Part shown: piece by piece, positions 54,153 through 63,262 of the stretch
How positions within the stretch are numbered: the stretch's first letter is position 1
How the letters are laid out: each line of letters starts with the position of its first letter
Assembly: GCA_000242815.2 (NCBI GenBank)
Contig: AHHB01000039.1
Location: 17,111-81,110 of the forward strand
DNA from: Janthinobacterium lividum PAMC 25724
GTDB lineage: Bacteria > Pseudomonadota > Gammaproteobacteria > Burkholderiales > Burkholderiaceae_D
DNA: 64,000 nucleotides
Reading direction: 5' to 3'
Program-made: the position numbers and the translations under genes
The notes under the pieces: model-generated
What the model saw: only the letters and a program-made list of their open reading frames with translations
Told to the model about the DNA's origin: nothing
Databases searched by the model: none

Positions 54153-54422
54153 ATGACACCCGAAAGCGTCATGACCCTGGGCCGCCATGCGATGGAAGTG
54201 ACCCTGATGGTGGCTGCGCCCATGCTGCTCGTCGCCCTCATCATCGGCTTGATCGTGAGTATTTTCCAGGCCGCTACGCAGATCAACGAGTCGACCCTGT
54301 CCTTTATCCCCAAGCTGGTCGGCATCTTTGTTGCCCTCATCGCGGCGGGCCCGTGGATGCTGTCCGTCATGCTCGACTACATGCGCCAGGTATTTACCGG
54401 CATTCCGAACCTGGTAGGCTAG
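54153..54422 (+). CDS. fliQ: Flagellar export-gate protein FliQ
   Basis: Two-helix component of the export gate. The 89-residue product has both membrane helices and the family motifs VMTLGRHAMEV, FQAATQINESTLSFIPK and the C-terminal MLDYMRQVF. GGGGAGGCACG gives a strong ribosome-binding site before ATG 54153. Between fliP and fliR. Confidence 0.97.
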   Translation: MTPESVMTLGRHAMEVTLMVAAPMLLVALIIGLIVSIFQAATQINESTLSFIPKLVGIFVALIAAGPWMLSVMLDYMRQVFTGIPNLVG

Positions 54423-54444
54423 GCATGGCGCCACGGCAGACGCA

Positions 54445-55311
54445 ATGCTGACCCTGTCGAGCATCGAACTCAATACCTGGATCGCAGCATTGCTGTGGCC
54501 GCTTAGCCGCATCCTCGGCCTGATTGCGGCCGCGCCCCTGTTCGGCAACGCTGCCGTACCGGCCAGCGTGAAGGTGACCCTGGGCGCGCTGCTGGCCATG
54601 ATCATCGCCCCCACCGTGCCAGCCCTGCCTGCCATCAACCCGATGTCCTTGCCCGGTTTGCTGATCCTGACGCAAGAGATGCTGGTGGGCCTGGCCATGG
54701 GCTTTTCCATCCGCATCGTGTTTTCCGCCATCGAAATGGCCGGCGAGCTCAGCAGTCTGACCATGGGCCTGGGCTTCGCCTCCTTCTTCGACCCGCAAAC
54801 CAAGGGCCGCTCGTCGGCCATCAGCCAGTTCCTCGTCATGCTGGCCACGTTGATGTTTCTCACCGTCAACGGCCACCTGGTCTTGCTGGCGGCGCTGGCG
54901 GAGAGTTTTATCAGCCTGCCGATTTCATCGAGTCCGATCAGCAGCGGCGGCTTCCAGCAAGTGGCGGCCTGGGGCGGGGAAATCTTCCGTTCCGGCCTGC
55001 AGATTTCGCTGCCCGTCATCGCTGCCTTGCTGCTGACCAACGTGGCGCTGGGCATTTTGACGCGCGCTGCGCCGCAGCTGAACATTTTCGGCATCGGCTT
55101 CCCCGTCACCCTGGGCGTGGGCTTGCTGGTGATCAGCATGGTCTTGCCCTACTTGGCGACACCCTTCCAGAATATGTTCCTGCGCGGCATAGAAACGGCG
55201 CGCCTGCTGCCGCGCGGCTTTGCCACGCGCGACCGCCCGCCACCGCCCGCGCCGCCGAACCCCTTGCGCCCTGCGCTACCGGCGCCGTCGCCGCTGCCAC
55301 CCGCGCGCTGA
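54445..55311 (+). CDS. fliR: Flagellar export-gate protein FliR
   Basis: Export-gate protein with about six membrane segments; forms the gate with FliP and FliQ. The 288-residue protein has PLSRILGLIAAAPLFGN at the start, the middle GEIFRSGLQISLPVIAALLLTNVALGILTRAAPQLNIF (cited in part) and a C-terminal Pro/Arg-rich tail (about 255-288) longer than in enterics. Last gene of fliLMNOPQR; convergent with flgL. Confidence 0.95.
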   Translation: MLTLSSIELNTWIAALLWPLSRILGLIAAAPLFGNAAVPASVKVTLGALLAMIIAPTVPALPAINPMSLPGLLILTQEMLVGLAMGFSIRIVFSAIEMAGELSSLTMGLGFASFFDPQTKGRSSAISQFLVMLATLMFLTVNGHLVLLAALAESFISLPISSSPISSGGFQQVAAWGGEIFRSGLQISLPVIAALLLTNVALGILTRAAPQLNIFGIGFPVTLGVGLLVISMVLPYLATPFQNMFLRGIETARLLPRGFATRDRPPPPAPPNPLRPALPAPSPLPPAR

Positions 55312-55440
55312 TGCTCGCCGCAGCGCTCAGATAGCCATGGGCAGCAGGCAGTGGCTCAACGATCCTCCAGCACAACAGCGATGCAGTAGACTGCACAGCT
55401 TGCCTGCGTAGTTTGCAAGGATGGCCAGCTTACGGGCGCA

Positions 55441-55479
55441 AAAAAGCCGGGGCGGGAGACGCACTGCCTGCCCCGGCTT
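55441..55479 (-). terminator. flgL terminator
   Basis: On the minus strand GCCGGGGC pairs with GCCCCGGC, followed by a T-run (A-run at 55440-55445 on +). It closes the flgKL transcript 27 bases after flgL and may also block read-through from fliR. Confidence 0.75.
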
Positions 55480-55505
55480 GCCGCTCATTGCGCGCTGCTG
55501 GCCGC

Positions 55506-56747
55506 TTAGCTGATGTAATTGAACAGCGACAGGCCCGAGATGGAACTGAACGATTTTTGTGCCGCCTGCAGGGTCACTTGCTGCTGGGTGAAGCTGGAGA
55601 TGGCCTTGACCATGTCGAGATCTTGCAAGTCGGACAGCGTGGTGGCGTACTGGATGTCGAGGTCTTCGCCTGCGCTGTCGAGATAATCGAGTTCCTTCAT
55701 GCGGGCGCCCACTTCGGTGCGCACCGACAGTACATTGTCGTAAGCGGTGTCGAGAATATTATGCGCGGCGTTCAAGCCATTCGTCAGGCGCGCCTGGCCC
55801 GCGTCGCCGACGGCCGTCTGGCGCAGCACGCCGATCAGGTTTTTCACGCTGGTAAACAGCGATTCCTTGGCGCTCGGCTCCAGCGTAAAGCTGTCCAGAT
55901 CGGCCGGTTTTCCCGTGATGTTCAGCTGCTGGCCGTCGAAGGTGATGGTGTCGCCCGACTTGTAGGCGACGGGTACGGCGGGATTTGGCACCGTCTGGCC
56001 CAAGGTGGCGTCCGTGACAGTATAGGTGGTGACGGCGGTTGTGCCCGTGCCCGTGATGTTGAAATCGATCGAATACTTATGCCCCGTCAAGGCCGACGGA
56101 TCCGTCACCGTGCCGCTGGAAATGATGCCTGAGCCGCCGCGCGTGAAATTGGCGGTGGCCGCTGCCGTGGTGAACTTGCCGTTGCCGGTCAGGTTATTCT
56201 CGAACACGATGGCGCCGGAATCGCTGGTCGGCAGGTAGCGCGCCGATCCCACCTGCAGTTCACGCTGTCCCTGGTCGCCCACGTAGGTGGCGCCCGTCGG
56301 CGTCTGGCTGAATGGCTGGGTGGTGGATTTATAACCGGAAAACAGATAGCCGCCAGCGCCGTCGGCCGTGTTCGCAATGCCCAACAAGTCGGTCAGCCGG
56401 CCTTCCAGCTCCTTGGCCAGGGTTTCGCGGTCGACATCCTTGAGAGAAGTATTACCGGCCTTCACGACCAGGTCTTTCACGTCGGCGATCAGCGAGGTGG
56501 TGCTGGCCAATGCCAGCTCTTCCTGCGACAGGAAATTCTTTGCATTCAAGCGGTTCGTCACGAACTGGGTATTGATCGATTGCGACTGCGTCACTTCCAG
56601 CGCGCGCGCCGAGGCGATCGGATCATCGGCCGGCGTCAGATTGCGACGGTTCGACGACAGCTGCATCTGCGTACGGTTCAAGGCGCCCTGCAGATTGTTC
56701 AGCTGGGCGCTGCCCTGGTCATAAATCATTCGTGTGCTGATGCGCAT
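55506..56747 (-). CDS. flgL: Hook-filament junction protein FlgL
   Basis: Second junction protein, flagellin-like. The 413-residue product has the FlgL N-terminus MRISTRMIYDQGSAQL, a central beta-rich variable domain (about 165-300) and a C-terminal helix ending SISGLSLFNYIS. Follows flgK by about 50 bases on the same strand, so the two are co-transcribed, probably from the FliA promoter upstream of flgK. Confidence 0.95.
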   Translation of the reverse strand: MRISTRMIYDQGSAQLNNLQGALNRTQMQLSSNRRNLTPADDPIASARALEVTQSQSINTQFVTNRLNAKNFLSQEELALASTTSLIADVKDLVVKAGNTSLKDVDRETLAKELEGRLTDLLGIANTADGAGGYLFSGYKSTTQPFSQTPTGATYVGDQGQRELQVGSARYLPTSDSGAIVFENNLTGNGKFTTAAATANFTRGGSGIISSGTVTDPSALTGHKYSIDFNITGTGTTAVTTYTVTDATLGQTVPNPAVPVAYKSGDTITFDGQQLNITGKPADLDSFTLEPSAKESLFTSVKNLIGVLRQTAVGDAGQARLTNGLNAAHNILDTAYDNVLSVRTEVGARMKELDYLDSAGEDLDIQYATTLSDLQDLDMVKAISSFTQQQVTLQAAQKSFSSISGLSLFNYIS

Positions 56748-56798
56748 GATGCTGCCCTTCCTGAAAGCCGCGGCGCGCTGCGCTGCGGTAAAAATTAA

Positions 56799-58765
56799 TT
56801 AACGTCCCAGACCGATCACCACATCGAACAAGGTGCTGGCGATCTGCATGACCTTGCCGCACGCCTGATACGATTGCTGGTAACGCAGCAGGTTGGCCGC
56901 CTCTTCGTCGAGGTTGACGCCAGAAATGGCCTGCTGCTGGGTGCTGGTCTGCTGCAGCAAGGCCAGGCTGGCCAGGCCACTGACCTGTACTTCGCGTGTC
57001 TTGTTGCCCACGAAACTGACGGTTTGCGCATACGAACCCTGGAACGTGGTATTGCCGCCATCGAGGATATTCTTGGTCTGCAAGCCCGCCAGCAGCACCG
57101 CGTTGCGGTTGTCGCCCACGCCGCCCGTGTTGGGCGCAATGGTAAATTTATCGCCCTGCGCCGGCGCGCCCGTCATGCTGACATTGATGCCGCCGAAGCT
57201 GAAGTTATCGCCTTCCTTGTACGGGATATTCGCCGTCCCGGCCGGATAGGTCGTGGTGCTGCCATTCAAGCCCTTGACCGTCACCGCCTGGCTCGGCGGG
57301 AAACCCGTCAGCGAGGTAGTCGCCTTGTCATATGTTAACGTCAGCGGACCCGTCAGGGCATTGCCCGGGGTCAGGTAAGCCTTGTCGACCGAGCCTGGAC
57401 TAAGCTTGCCTGAACCCGTATTGGCCACCGGTGCCGAGGTGGCAATGGGAGAGGCGGCGGCCATCTTGTTGCGGTCGGTGATCAGCACAGCCAGGCCGGC
57501 CGCGCCATTTGCCGTCGGCTTGATGACGTAATTATCGCCCTGCGCGGCCGCGCCCGAGATCGAGAAATCGACGCCATCGATGGTTTGCGGCGCGGTTTGC
57601 GGATACGGGTTGATGATGGTGTGCGTGCCGTCCGATTCGCGCGTCACCACGTAGTTGCTGCCATCGTATTTCAGGCTGTAATCGCTGGCTGTCAGCTTGG
57701 TGGCGTCGCTGACCTTGGCCGACAGCACGGTGGTGCTGCTGGCGTTGTTGCCACGGTCGGCACCGATCACGGGGTCAGGTATCTTGAAAAAGTCGCCGCC
57801 CATGGCGCCACTCAAGTCCTGGCCCAGCTTGTGCTGGTCATTGAAGGTGCTGGCCAGCGCGATGGCCACCTTGCCCAGAGAGTTCTCGACATTGTCCAGC
57901 GTGCCGCTGCGAAACTCCAGCAAGCCGCCCAGCGAGCCACCGGTCAGGGAGCTGTCCGGCAGCACCGTGACAGTACTGCCCGTGACGTAGCCCACCTCTA
58001 TGCGGTTAGGGTCGGTCCGCGAAGGCGTGGCGGCGAGCGCAAAGCTGCGCTCGGCCACCACCAGCGGCTGGCCCGCGCCGAGGAAATGGTCACGGTATTG
58101 TTGGCTGCCGGTTGCACCGTCGCCTTGACATATTTGTTCAATTCCGTGATCAGCTGGTCGCGCTGGTCCAGCAGATCGTTGGGCTGGTTGCTGGCATCGA
58201 CCGACAGCTGAGAAATCGATTGATTCAGCTCGGCGAGCTGCTTGGCATAGGTATTAATCACCGTCACACTCGACGTGATCTGCGAATTGACGCCGTCGCC
58301 GATCTCCGTCAGGCGCGCGCTCAAACCCTGGAAACGGGAAGTGAGCGAGCCGGCGCTCGACAGCAAGGCCTGGCGCGAAGCGACCGAGGACGGATTGGCG
58401 CTGAAGTCCTGCACGCCCTTGAAGAAATCCTGCAGCGCGGGCGAGAGACCGGCCGTGGGATCGGCCAGCAAGTTGTCGATCTGGCTGATCTGCGTGTGAT
58501 AACTATCGAGCGCACTGGTGGCGCTTTGTGCAGCATTGACCTGGGTGGCGATGAAGCTGTCGTACTGGCGCTTGATCTGCGACACTTCCGTGCCCGTGCC
58601 GACGAAGCCGTAGCCGGCATAGTTCGAATGCGCAGTCTGCTGCAGTACCGTCTGGCGATTATACCCGGGCACATTTGCATTGGTGATGTTATGCCCGGTC
58701 GTCGACAGGCCCACCTGCGCTGCAAGCAAACCGCTTTTACCAATACTGAGGAGATTCGAAGTCAT
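56799..58765 (-). pseudogene. flgK: Hook-filament junction protein FlgK, frameshifted
   Basis: Both halves are recognisable FlgK. The N-terminal frame starts at 58765 (MTSNLLSIGKSGLLAAQVGL, VPGYNRQTV) and is in register through NNTVTIS; the next residues are out of frame and stop at 57998. The correct continuation, F-L-G-A-G-Q-P-L-V-V-A-E-R, is one frame over and runs to a normal C-terminus (LDEEAANLLRYQQSYQACGKVMQ). The break maps to the AAA run at 58084-58086; one extra A would restore about 655 residues. It may be a real mutation or a sequencing error. The intact neighbours flgJ and flgL favour an error or a recent event. Confidence 0.85.
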
Positions 58766-58793
58766 GGTGTCTTATTGTTTACCGTCAAGATGA

Positions 58794-58820
58794 TTTACGG
58801 CAGTTGCGGCGAAAACTTGA
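58794..58820 (-). promoter_or_regulatory. Sigma-28 (FliA) promoter of flgKL
   Basis: On the minus strand TCAAGTTT (58820-58813), exactly 11 bases, GCCGTAAA (58801-58794): seven of eight and six of eight matches to the FliA consensus, about 30 bases before the flgK start. flgKL is a class 3 operon in enterics. Confidence 0.7.
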
Positions 58821-58853
58821 AGCACGCGGCCTGCACAAGGGTAGGGACGCGCC

Positions 58854-59774
58854 TTAACCGACCAGCGAATGATTGATTATTTTTGTCAATTTGGCCGCAT
58901 AGTTGGGGTCCGTCGCGTAACCAGCCTTTTGCAAGCCCTGGGCGAACTTGCTGGCGTCGCCCGCACTGGCCAGCACTTTTTCGTAGCGCTTGTTGCCGGT
59001 AATCAACTGCGCATAATCCTTGAAGCTGTCCGCATAACTGTCGTAGGCGCGGAATTTTTCCACCTTGCGCTGCGCCTTGCCATTTACATATTCCGTGGTG
59101 ACAGCTTCCGCGACCTTGCCCTTCCAGTCACTTGAGGCCTTGATGCCGAACAGGTTGTGGCTGCTGCTGCCGTCGCGGCTGATGATTTCGCGCTTGCCCC
59201 AGCCCGTCTCCAGCGCAGCCTGGCCCAGCATGAACTTGGCCGGGATGCCGGTAGCGCGGCTGGCTTCTTCCGCATGCACGCCGAGTTTTTCCTGAAACGC
59301 GCGCACGTGTGGCGCCTGCGTGGCATTGGCCTTGTCGCTCAAGGTCTTGCCGGTGGTGCTGGCCGCGCCATCGGTCAGCGCGCCCTGCTGCTGGCGGAAG
59401 GCTGCCAGCGCCTGCGCCATGCTCGACGAACGCGGCGACGGCGCTTCGGCGCCATCGGCAGCGAGCGCCTGGTTCGAGGACGACAACTGACGTATCAGCA
59501 CGTCCGCCAGGCCCGTGCCACGCTTGGCCAGGTTCTGGCTGGTCTGCTGGTCCAGCATCGAGGTGTACATCTTGCTTTGCTGGCTATCCATGATGCCGTC
59601 CTGCGGCGAGGCGTCGCGCATGCTTTTCATCATCATGTTGATAAACATGGCTTCAAACTGCGTAGCTGCCTCTTTCAGGGCGGCTGGGTCCTTCGCCTTG
59701 GCGGACTGGCGCAAGCCATCCATGCCCTTGACGTCGTAGGCGGCGGTATTGCTGAGGTCGGTTTGGCTGATCAT
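58854..59774 (-). CDS. flgJ: Flagellar rod assembly protein/muramidase FlgJ
   Basis: Rod cap plus peptidoglycan hydrolase that lets the rod cross the wall. The 306-residue protein has the N-terminal rod-scaffold domain (about 30-100; ATQFEAMFINMMMKSMRDA) and a C-terminal glucosaminidase/muramidase domain (about 150-300) with the catalytic E189 in GQAALETGWGKREI and the NLFGIKA motif. Dual-domain form as in enterics. Ten bases after flgI. Confidence 0.95.
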   Translation of the reverse strand: MISQTDLSNTAAYDVKGMDGLRQSAKAKDPAALKEAATQFEAMFINMMMKSMRDASPQDGIMDSQQSKMYTSMLDQQTSQNLAKRGTGLADVLIRQLSSSNQALAADGAEAPSPRSSSMAQALAAFRQQQGALTDGAASTTGKTLSDKANATQAPHVRAFQEKLGVHAEEASRATGIPAKFMLGQAALETGWGKREIISRDGSSSHNLFGIKASSDWKGKVAEAVTTEYVNGKAQRKVEKFRAYDSYADSFKDYAQLITGNKRYEKVLASAGDASKFAQGLQKAGYATDPNYAAKLTKIINHSLVG

Positions 59775-59784
59775 GGCGTACCCA

Positions 59785-60900
59785 TCAAATGATTTCGAGT
59801 TCGGCGCGCAGCGAACCGGCCGCCTTCATCGCCTGCAGGATGGCCAGCAAGTCTTGCGGCGAGGCGCCGATGGCATTCAAGGCTTTCACCACCTCGGCCA
59901 GCGAGGCGCCGCCCTTGACCAGCATGACCTTGCCCGGTTCTTTCTTGATATCGATCTGTGCTGTCTGCGTAACCGTCGTGCGCCCGCCCGACAAAGGCGC
60001 CGGCTGGCTCACATCGGGCTCGACATTGACGGTGACGGACAGGTTGCCATGCGAAATGGCGCACGTTTCCAGGGTCACGGACTGGTTCATCACCACGGAA
60101 CCGGTACGCGCATTCATGATGACCTTGGCGGCCAGGCGGGCAGGATTGACTTCGATGCTTTCCAGTTGGCCCAGAAAGGTCACGCGCTGGTCGCTGCCAC
60201 CGGGCGACTGCACCTGGATCACCCGCCCGTCCAGCGCCGCAGCCGTGCCGGCGCCGTAGCGGCTGTTGATGGCATCGACGACGCGGCTGGCGGTAGCGAA
60301 ATCGGTCGCATTCAATTCCAGGCGTATCGTGTTGTTGGCGCCCAGTACCGAAGGCACGGTGCGCTCGACGGTGGCACCGCCCGAAATGCGTCCCACGCTC
60401 AAGTGATTGATGACCACCGAGCTGCCGGCCGCCTGCGCGCCTACGCCACCCACCAGTACATTACCCTGCGCCATGCCATACACCTGGCCATCGGCGCCCT
60501 TCAAAGGCGTCATCAATAAAGTGCCGCCGCGCAAGCTTTTTGCATTGCCCATCGACGACACCGTCACGTCGAGCAACTGGCCCGGCTGGGCAAACGCGGG
60601 CAAGGCCGTCGTCACCATCACGGCGGCCACGTTTTTCAGCTGCAAGCTCGTGCCTTGCGGCAAGTTAATGCCTTGCTGCTGTAGCATCGCCGCCACGCTC
60701 TGGATGGTGAACGGCGTTTGCGTGGTCTGGTCGCCGCTGCCATCGAGGCCGACGATGAGGCCATAGCCCATCAGCTGATTCTGACGTACGCCGGCGATGC
60801 TGGCCAAGTCTTTCAGGCGCTCGGCCTGCGCCACGGGTGCCAGCAGGCACATGGCCAGGCCGAAGGCGATCAAAACGCGCTGAAAAGTAAACGTAGTCAT
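59785..60900 (-). CDS. flgI: Flagellar P-ring protein FlgI
   Basis: Periplasmic bushing around the rod. The 371-residue protein has a signal peptide (1-26, ending A-Q-A), RLKDLASIAGVRQNQLMGYGLIVGLDGSGDQT (cited in part), and the family's MTPLKGADGQVYGMAQGNVLVGG block. Start 60900 follows the flgH stop by two bases. The open frame continuing upstream to 61572 is non-coding and antisense-like to nothing recognisable. Confidence 0.96.
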   Translation of the reverse strand: MTTFTFQRVLIAFGLAMCLLAPVAQAERLKDLASIAGVRQNQLMGYGLIVGLDGSGDQTTQTPFTIQSVAAMLQQQGINLPQGTSLQLKNVAAVMVTTALPAFAQPGQLLDVTVSSMGNAKSLRGGTLLMTPLKGADGQVYGMAQGNVLVGGVGAQAAGSSVVINHLSVGRISGGATVERTVPSVLGANNTIRLELNATDFATASRVVDAINSRYGAGTAAALDGRVIQVQSPGGSDQRVTFLGQLESIEVNPARLAAKVIMNARTGSVVMNQSVTLETCAISHGNLSVTVNVEPDVSQPAPLSGGRTTVTQTAQIDIKKEPGKVMLVKGGASLAEVVKALNAIGASPQDLLAILQAMKAAGSLRAELEII

Positions 60901-60902
60901 GA

Positions 60903-61553
60903 TCAGAATGGCAGCAAGCTGAGGAAGAAGCGCGAAGCCATCGACGCCATTTCGGCGCGGTCGATCTGGCTGTTGGTGCGGTATTCGACGCGCGCGTCGG
61001 CTACCTGCGTCGATGGCACGACGTTGCCGATGCCGATGGTGTCGGGATTGACCATGCCCGAGAAGCGGATGAATTCCGTGCCCTTGTTCATGGCGATCTG
61101 TTTTTCGCCAGCCACGATAAGGTTGCCGTTTGGCAGCACCTCGATCACCGTCACGCCGATCGTGCCGGAAAAGGTGTTGCTGGCGGATTGGTTGTCGCCA
61201 TCGGCAAATTTCGTTGCGCCATTTGCCGAGACGGTGCCGCCCAGACGGCCCTGGGCCAGGCCGGGCGTGCTGAAGCCCACGCTGCCGGACTTGTTGCCGG
61301 AACTGGCGCCCGCCTTGACGGCATTCGTGCGCTCGGTAATGGCAATGATCATGATGTCGCCCACGTGGCGCGCGCGGCGATCTTCGAAGGCGGGACGGTA
61401 GGTCGATGGCTGGTAGATGGAACCGTTGCTGACGACCACCGGTTCGGGCATCGGCGCGCGCGTGGTGGTCGGGTATTGCACGATCGAGGTGGGCGTAATG
61501 GCGCAGCCAGACAACAGGACTGCAGACAACAGGGCGATGATGGGGTATTGCAT
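60903..61553 (-). CDS. flgH: Flagellar L-ring lipoprotein FlgH
   Basis: Outer-membrane ring of the basal body. The 216-residue protein is a lipoprotein: MQYPIIALLSAVLLSGC with the lipobox L-S-G-C17. Later motifs are VGDIMIIAITERTNA, LPNGNLIVAGEKQIAMNKGTEFIR (cited in part) and GMVNPDTI. Start 61553 has GGAGG six bases upstream; the frame extending to 61604 lacks this. Two bases before flgI. Confidence 0.96.
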   Translation of the reverse strand: MQYPIIALLSAVLLSGCAITPTSIVQYPTTTRAPMPEPVVVSNGSIYQPSTYRPAFEDRRARHVGDIMIIAITERTNAVKAGASSGNKSGSVGFSTPGLAQGRLGGTVSANGATKFADGDNQSASNTFSGTIGVTVIEVLPNGNLIVAGEKQIAMNKGTEFIRFSGMVNPDTIGIGNVVPSTQVADARVEYRTNSQIDRAEMASMASRFFLSLLPF

Positions 61554-61603
61554 GAGGAACCTCCGCGGCCATCCGTTGGCGGATGGCAGGACGACGATGA
61601 ACA

Positions 61604-62386
61604 TTAGAGTTGCGACAATTTCTGCAGCATTTGATCGGATGTGGTGATGGCCTTGCTGTTGATCTCGTAGGCGCGCTGCGTCTGGATCATGTTGACCATT
61701 TCCTCGGCCACGTTGACATTCGAGCTTTCAATATAGCCCTGCATCAGCACCCCCGCGCCATTCGTGCCCGGGGTATTGGTCTGCGCCACGCCGGAAGCGC
61801 CCGTTTCCATGTACAGGTTTTCACCCTTCGATTCGAGGCCAGCCGGATTGACGAAGGTGGTCAGCTGCAGCGAACCGATCTGCGATGGCGCCACCGTATT
61901 GGGCAGGGTAACGGAGACGGTGCCGTCGCGCGCCACTGTCAGGCTCAGCGCATTCGTCGGCACGGTGATGGCAGGCTGGATGACGAAGCCTTCGGAAGTG
62001 ACGAGCTGGCCGTTGGCATCGGTCTGGAAGGAGCCGTCGCGCGTGTAGGCGGTGGCGCCATCGGGCAGCAGCACCTGGAAGAAACCGGTGCCATTGACCA
62101 TCACATCGCGCGAATTGCCCGACGCCTGAGGATTGCCCTGGGTATGGATGCGCTCGGTAGCCACGGTGCGCACGCCCGTGCCGATCTGCAGACCCGAAGG
62201 CAGCTGGGTTTGCTGCGACGATTGCGCGCCCGGCTGGCGCACATTTTGATACAGCAAGTCTTCAAACACGGCGCGCGACTTCTTGAAGCCGGTGGTGCTG
62301 ACGTTGGCCAGGTTATTGGCGATCACGTCCATCTGCGTCTGCTGCGCTTCCAGGCCGGTCTTGGCTATCCAAAGGGAACGAATCAT
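61604..62386 (-). CDS. flgG: Flagellar distal rod protein FlgG
   Basis: Major rod component, exported by the flagellar apparatus. The 260-residue protein has the rod-protein N-terminus [33 protein letters not shown] (cited in part) and the C-terminal [20 protein letters not shown]. Length exactly typical (260). Lies between flgF and flgH, as in other clusters. Confidence 0.97.
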   Translation of the reverse strand: MIRSLWIAKTGLEAQQTQMDVIANNLANVSTTGFKKSRAVFEDLLYQNVRQPGAQSSQQTQLPSGLQIGTGVRTVATERIHTQGNPQASGNSRDVMVNGTGFFQVLLPDGATAYTRDGSFQTDANGQLVTSEGFVIQPAITVPTNALSLTVARDGTVSVTLPNTVAPSQIGSLQLTTFVNPAGLESKGENLYMETGASGVAQTNTPGTNGAGVLMQGYIESSNVNVAEEMVNMIQTQRAYEINSKAITTSDQMLQKLSQL

Positions 62387-62458
62387 GTTTTTTCTCCAAT
62401 AACAGCGCTTGCCAGCCCTGTAAGCTATTTCTATGTAACCATTATGCGACCGGCTCTA

Positions 62459-63202
62459 TCAATTCAAAGCGAGGATCTGGGTGGCTTTCGCCGCGTTATT
62501 CTCGGCATTCTTCAACAAGCTCATTTGGGTTTCGAACTGGCGCGCCAGAGCGATCATGCTGACCATCGATTCGACGGGGCTGACATTGCTGCCCTCCAGC
62601 GCGCCCGTGGTCAATTTGACGGCCTGGTCGGCCTGCGCCAGCGTGCCATCCTTCAAGCGGAACAGGCCGTCATCGCCGCGCACCAGTTGCTGCTCGGGCG
62701 GGTTGACCAGCTTGATGCGCCCCAGCACCGTGGACGGCCCTGGCGGCACGTCGGTGGAAATCGTACCCACCGTGCCATCGCCGGCAATAGTCACTGTCAC
62801 GCCCGGTGGAACGGCCAGCGGGCCCGTGTCGCCCTGTATCATCAGGCCCGATTGCGTCTGCAGCATACCGTTTTCATTGAGCTTGAAAGCGCCATTGCGC
62901 GTATAGGCTTCGGAACCGTCGGTCGACTGTACCGCGATCCAGCCGCTGTTTTCCACGGCCACATCGAGCGCGCGACCCGTGTGCTGCATGGGTCCTTGCG
63001 TGAAATCGGAACCGACCGTCGAATCGACAACGAAGGCACGCGTCGGCATCATGCCATCGGCCACGACGGGCACGGCGCGAAACGAGTCGAGCTGGGCACG
63101 GAAACCCGTGCTGGTGGCGTTCGCCAGATTATTCGCGGTAGTGGCCTGCTTGTCTAGGATATGCTTGGCGCCCGAGCCGGCGGTGTAGATGAGACGGTCC
63201 AT
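62459..63202 (-). CDS. flgF: Flagellar proximal rod protein FlgF
   Basis: Rod component. The 247-residue protein has the N-terminal MDRLIYTAGSGAKHILDKQA and NNLANATSTGFRAQ, and the C-terminal VESMVSMIALARQFETQMSLL, the FlgF-type ending. Length matches the family (about 250). Cggagaaaaaac precedes its start on the minus strand. Between flgE and flgG. Confidence 0.96.
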   Translation of the reverse strand: MDRLIYTAGSGAKHILDKQATTANNLANATSTGFRAQLDSFRAVPVVADGMMPTRAFVVDSTVGSDFTQGPMQHTGRALDVAVENSGWIAVQSTDGSEAYTRNGAFKLNENGMLQTQSGLMIQGDTGPLAVPPGVTVTIAGDGTVGTISTDVPPGPSTVLGRIKLVNPPEQQLVRGDDGLFRLKDGTLAQADQAVKLTTGALEGSNVSPVESMVSMIALARQFETQMSLLKNAENNAAKATQILALN

Positions 63203-63262
63203 GTTTTTTCTCCGTGCAAAACGAAAGCCGGGAGCAGTCCGAAAGAACTGCTCCCCTTACAC

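Noticed and set aside
58084..58086. Programmed frameshifting in flgK
   Set aside because: The AAA/TTT run is short, no slippery heptamer or downstream hairpin is evident, and FlgK is not known to use recoding. A mutation or sequencing error is simpler.
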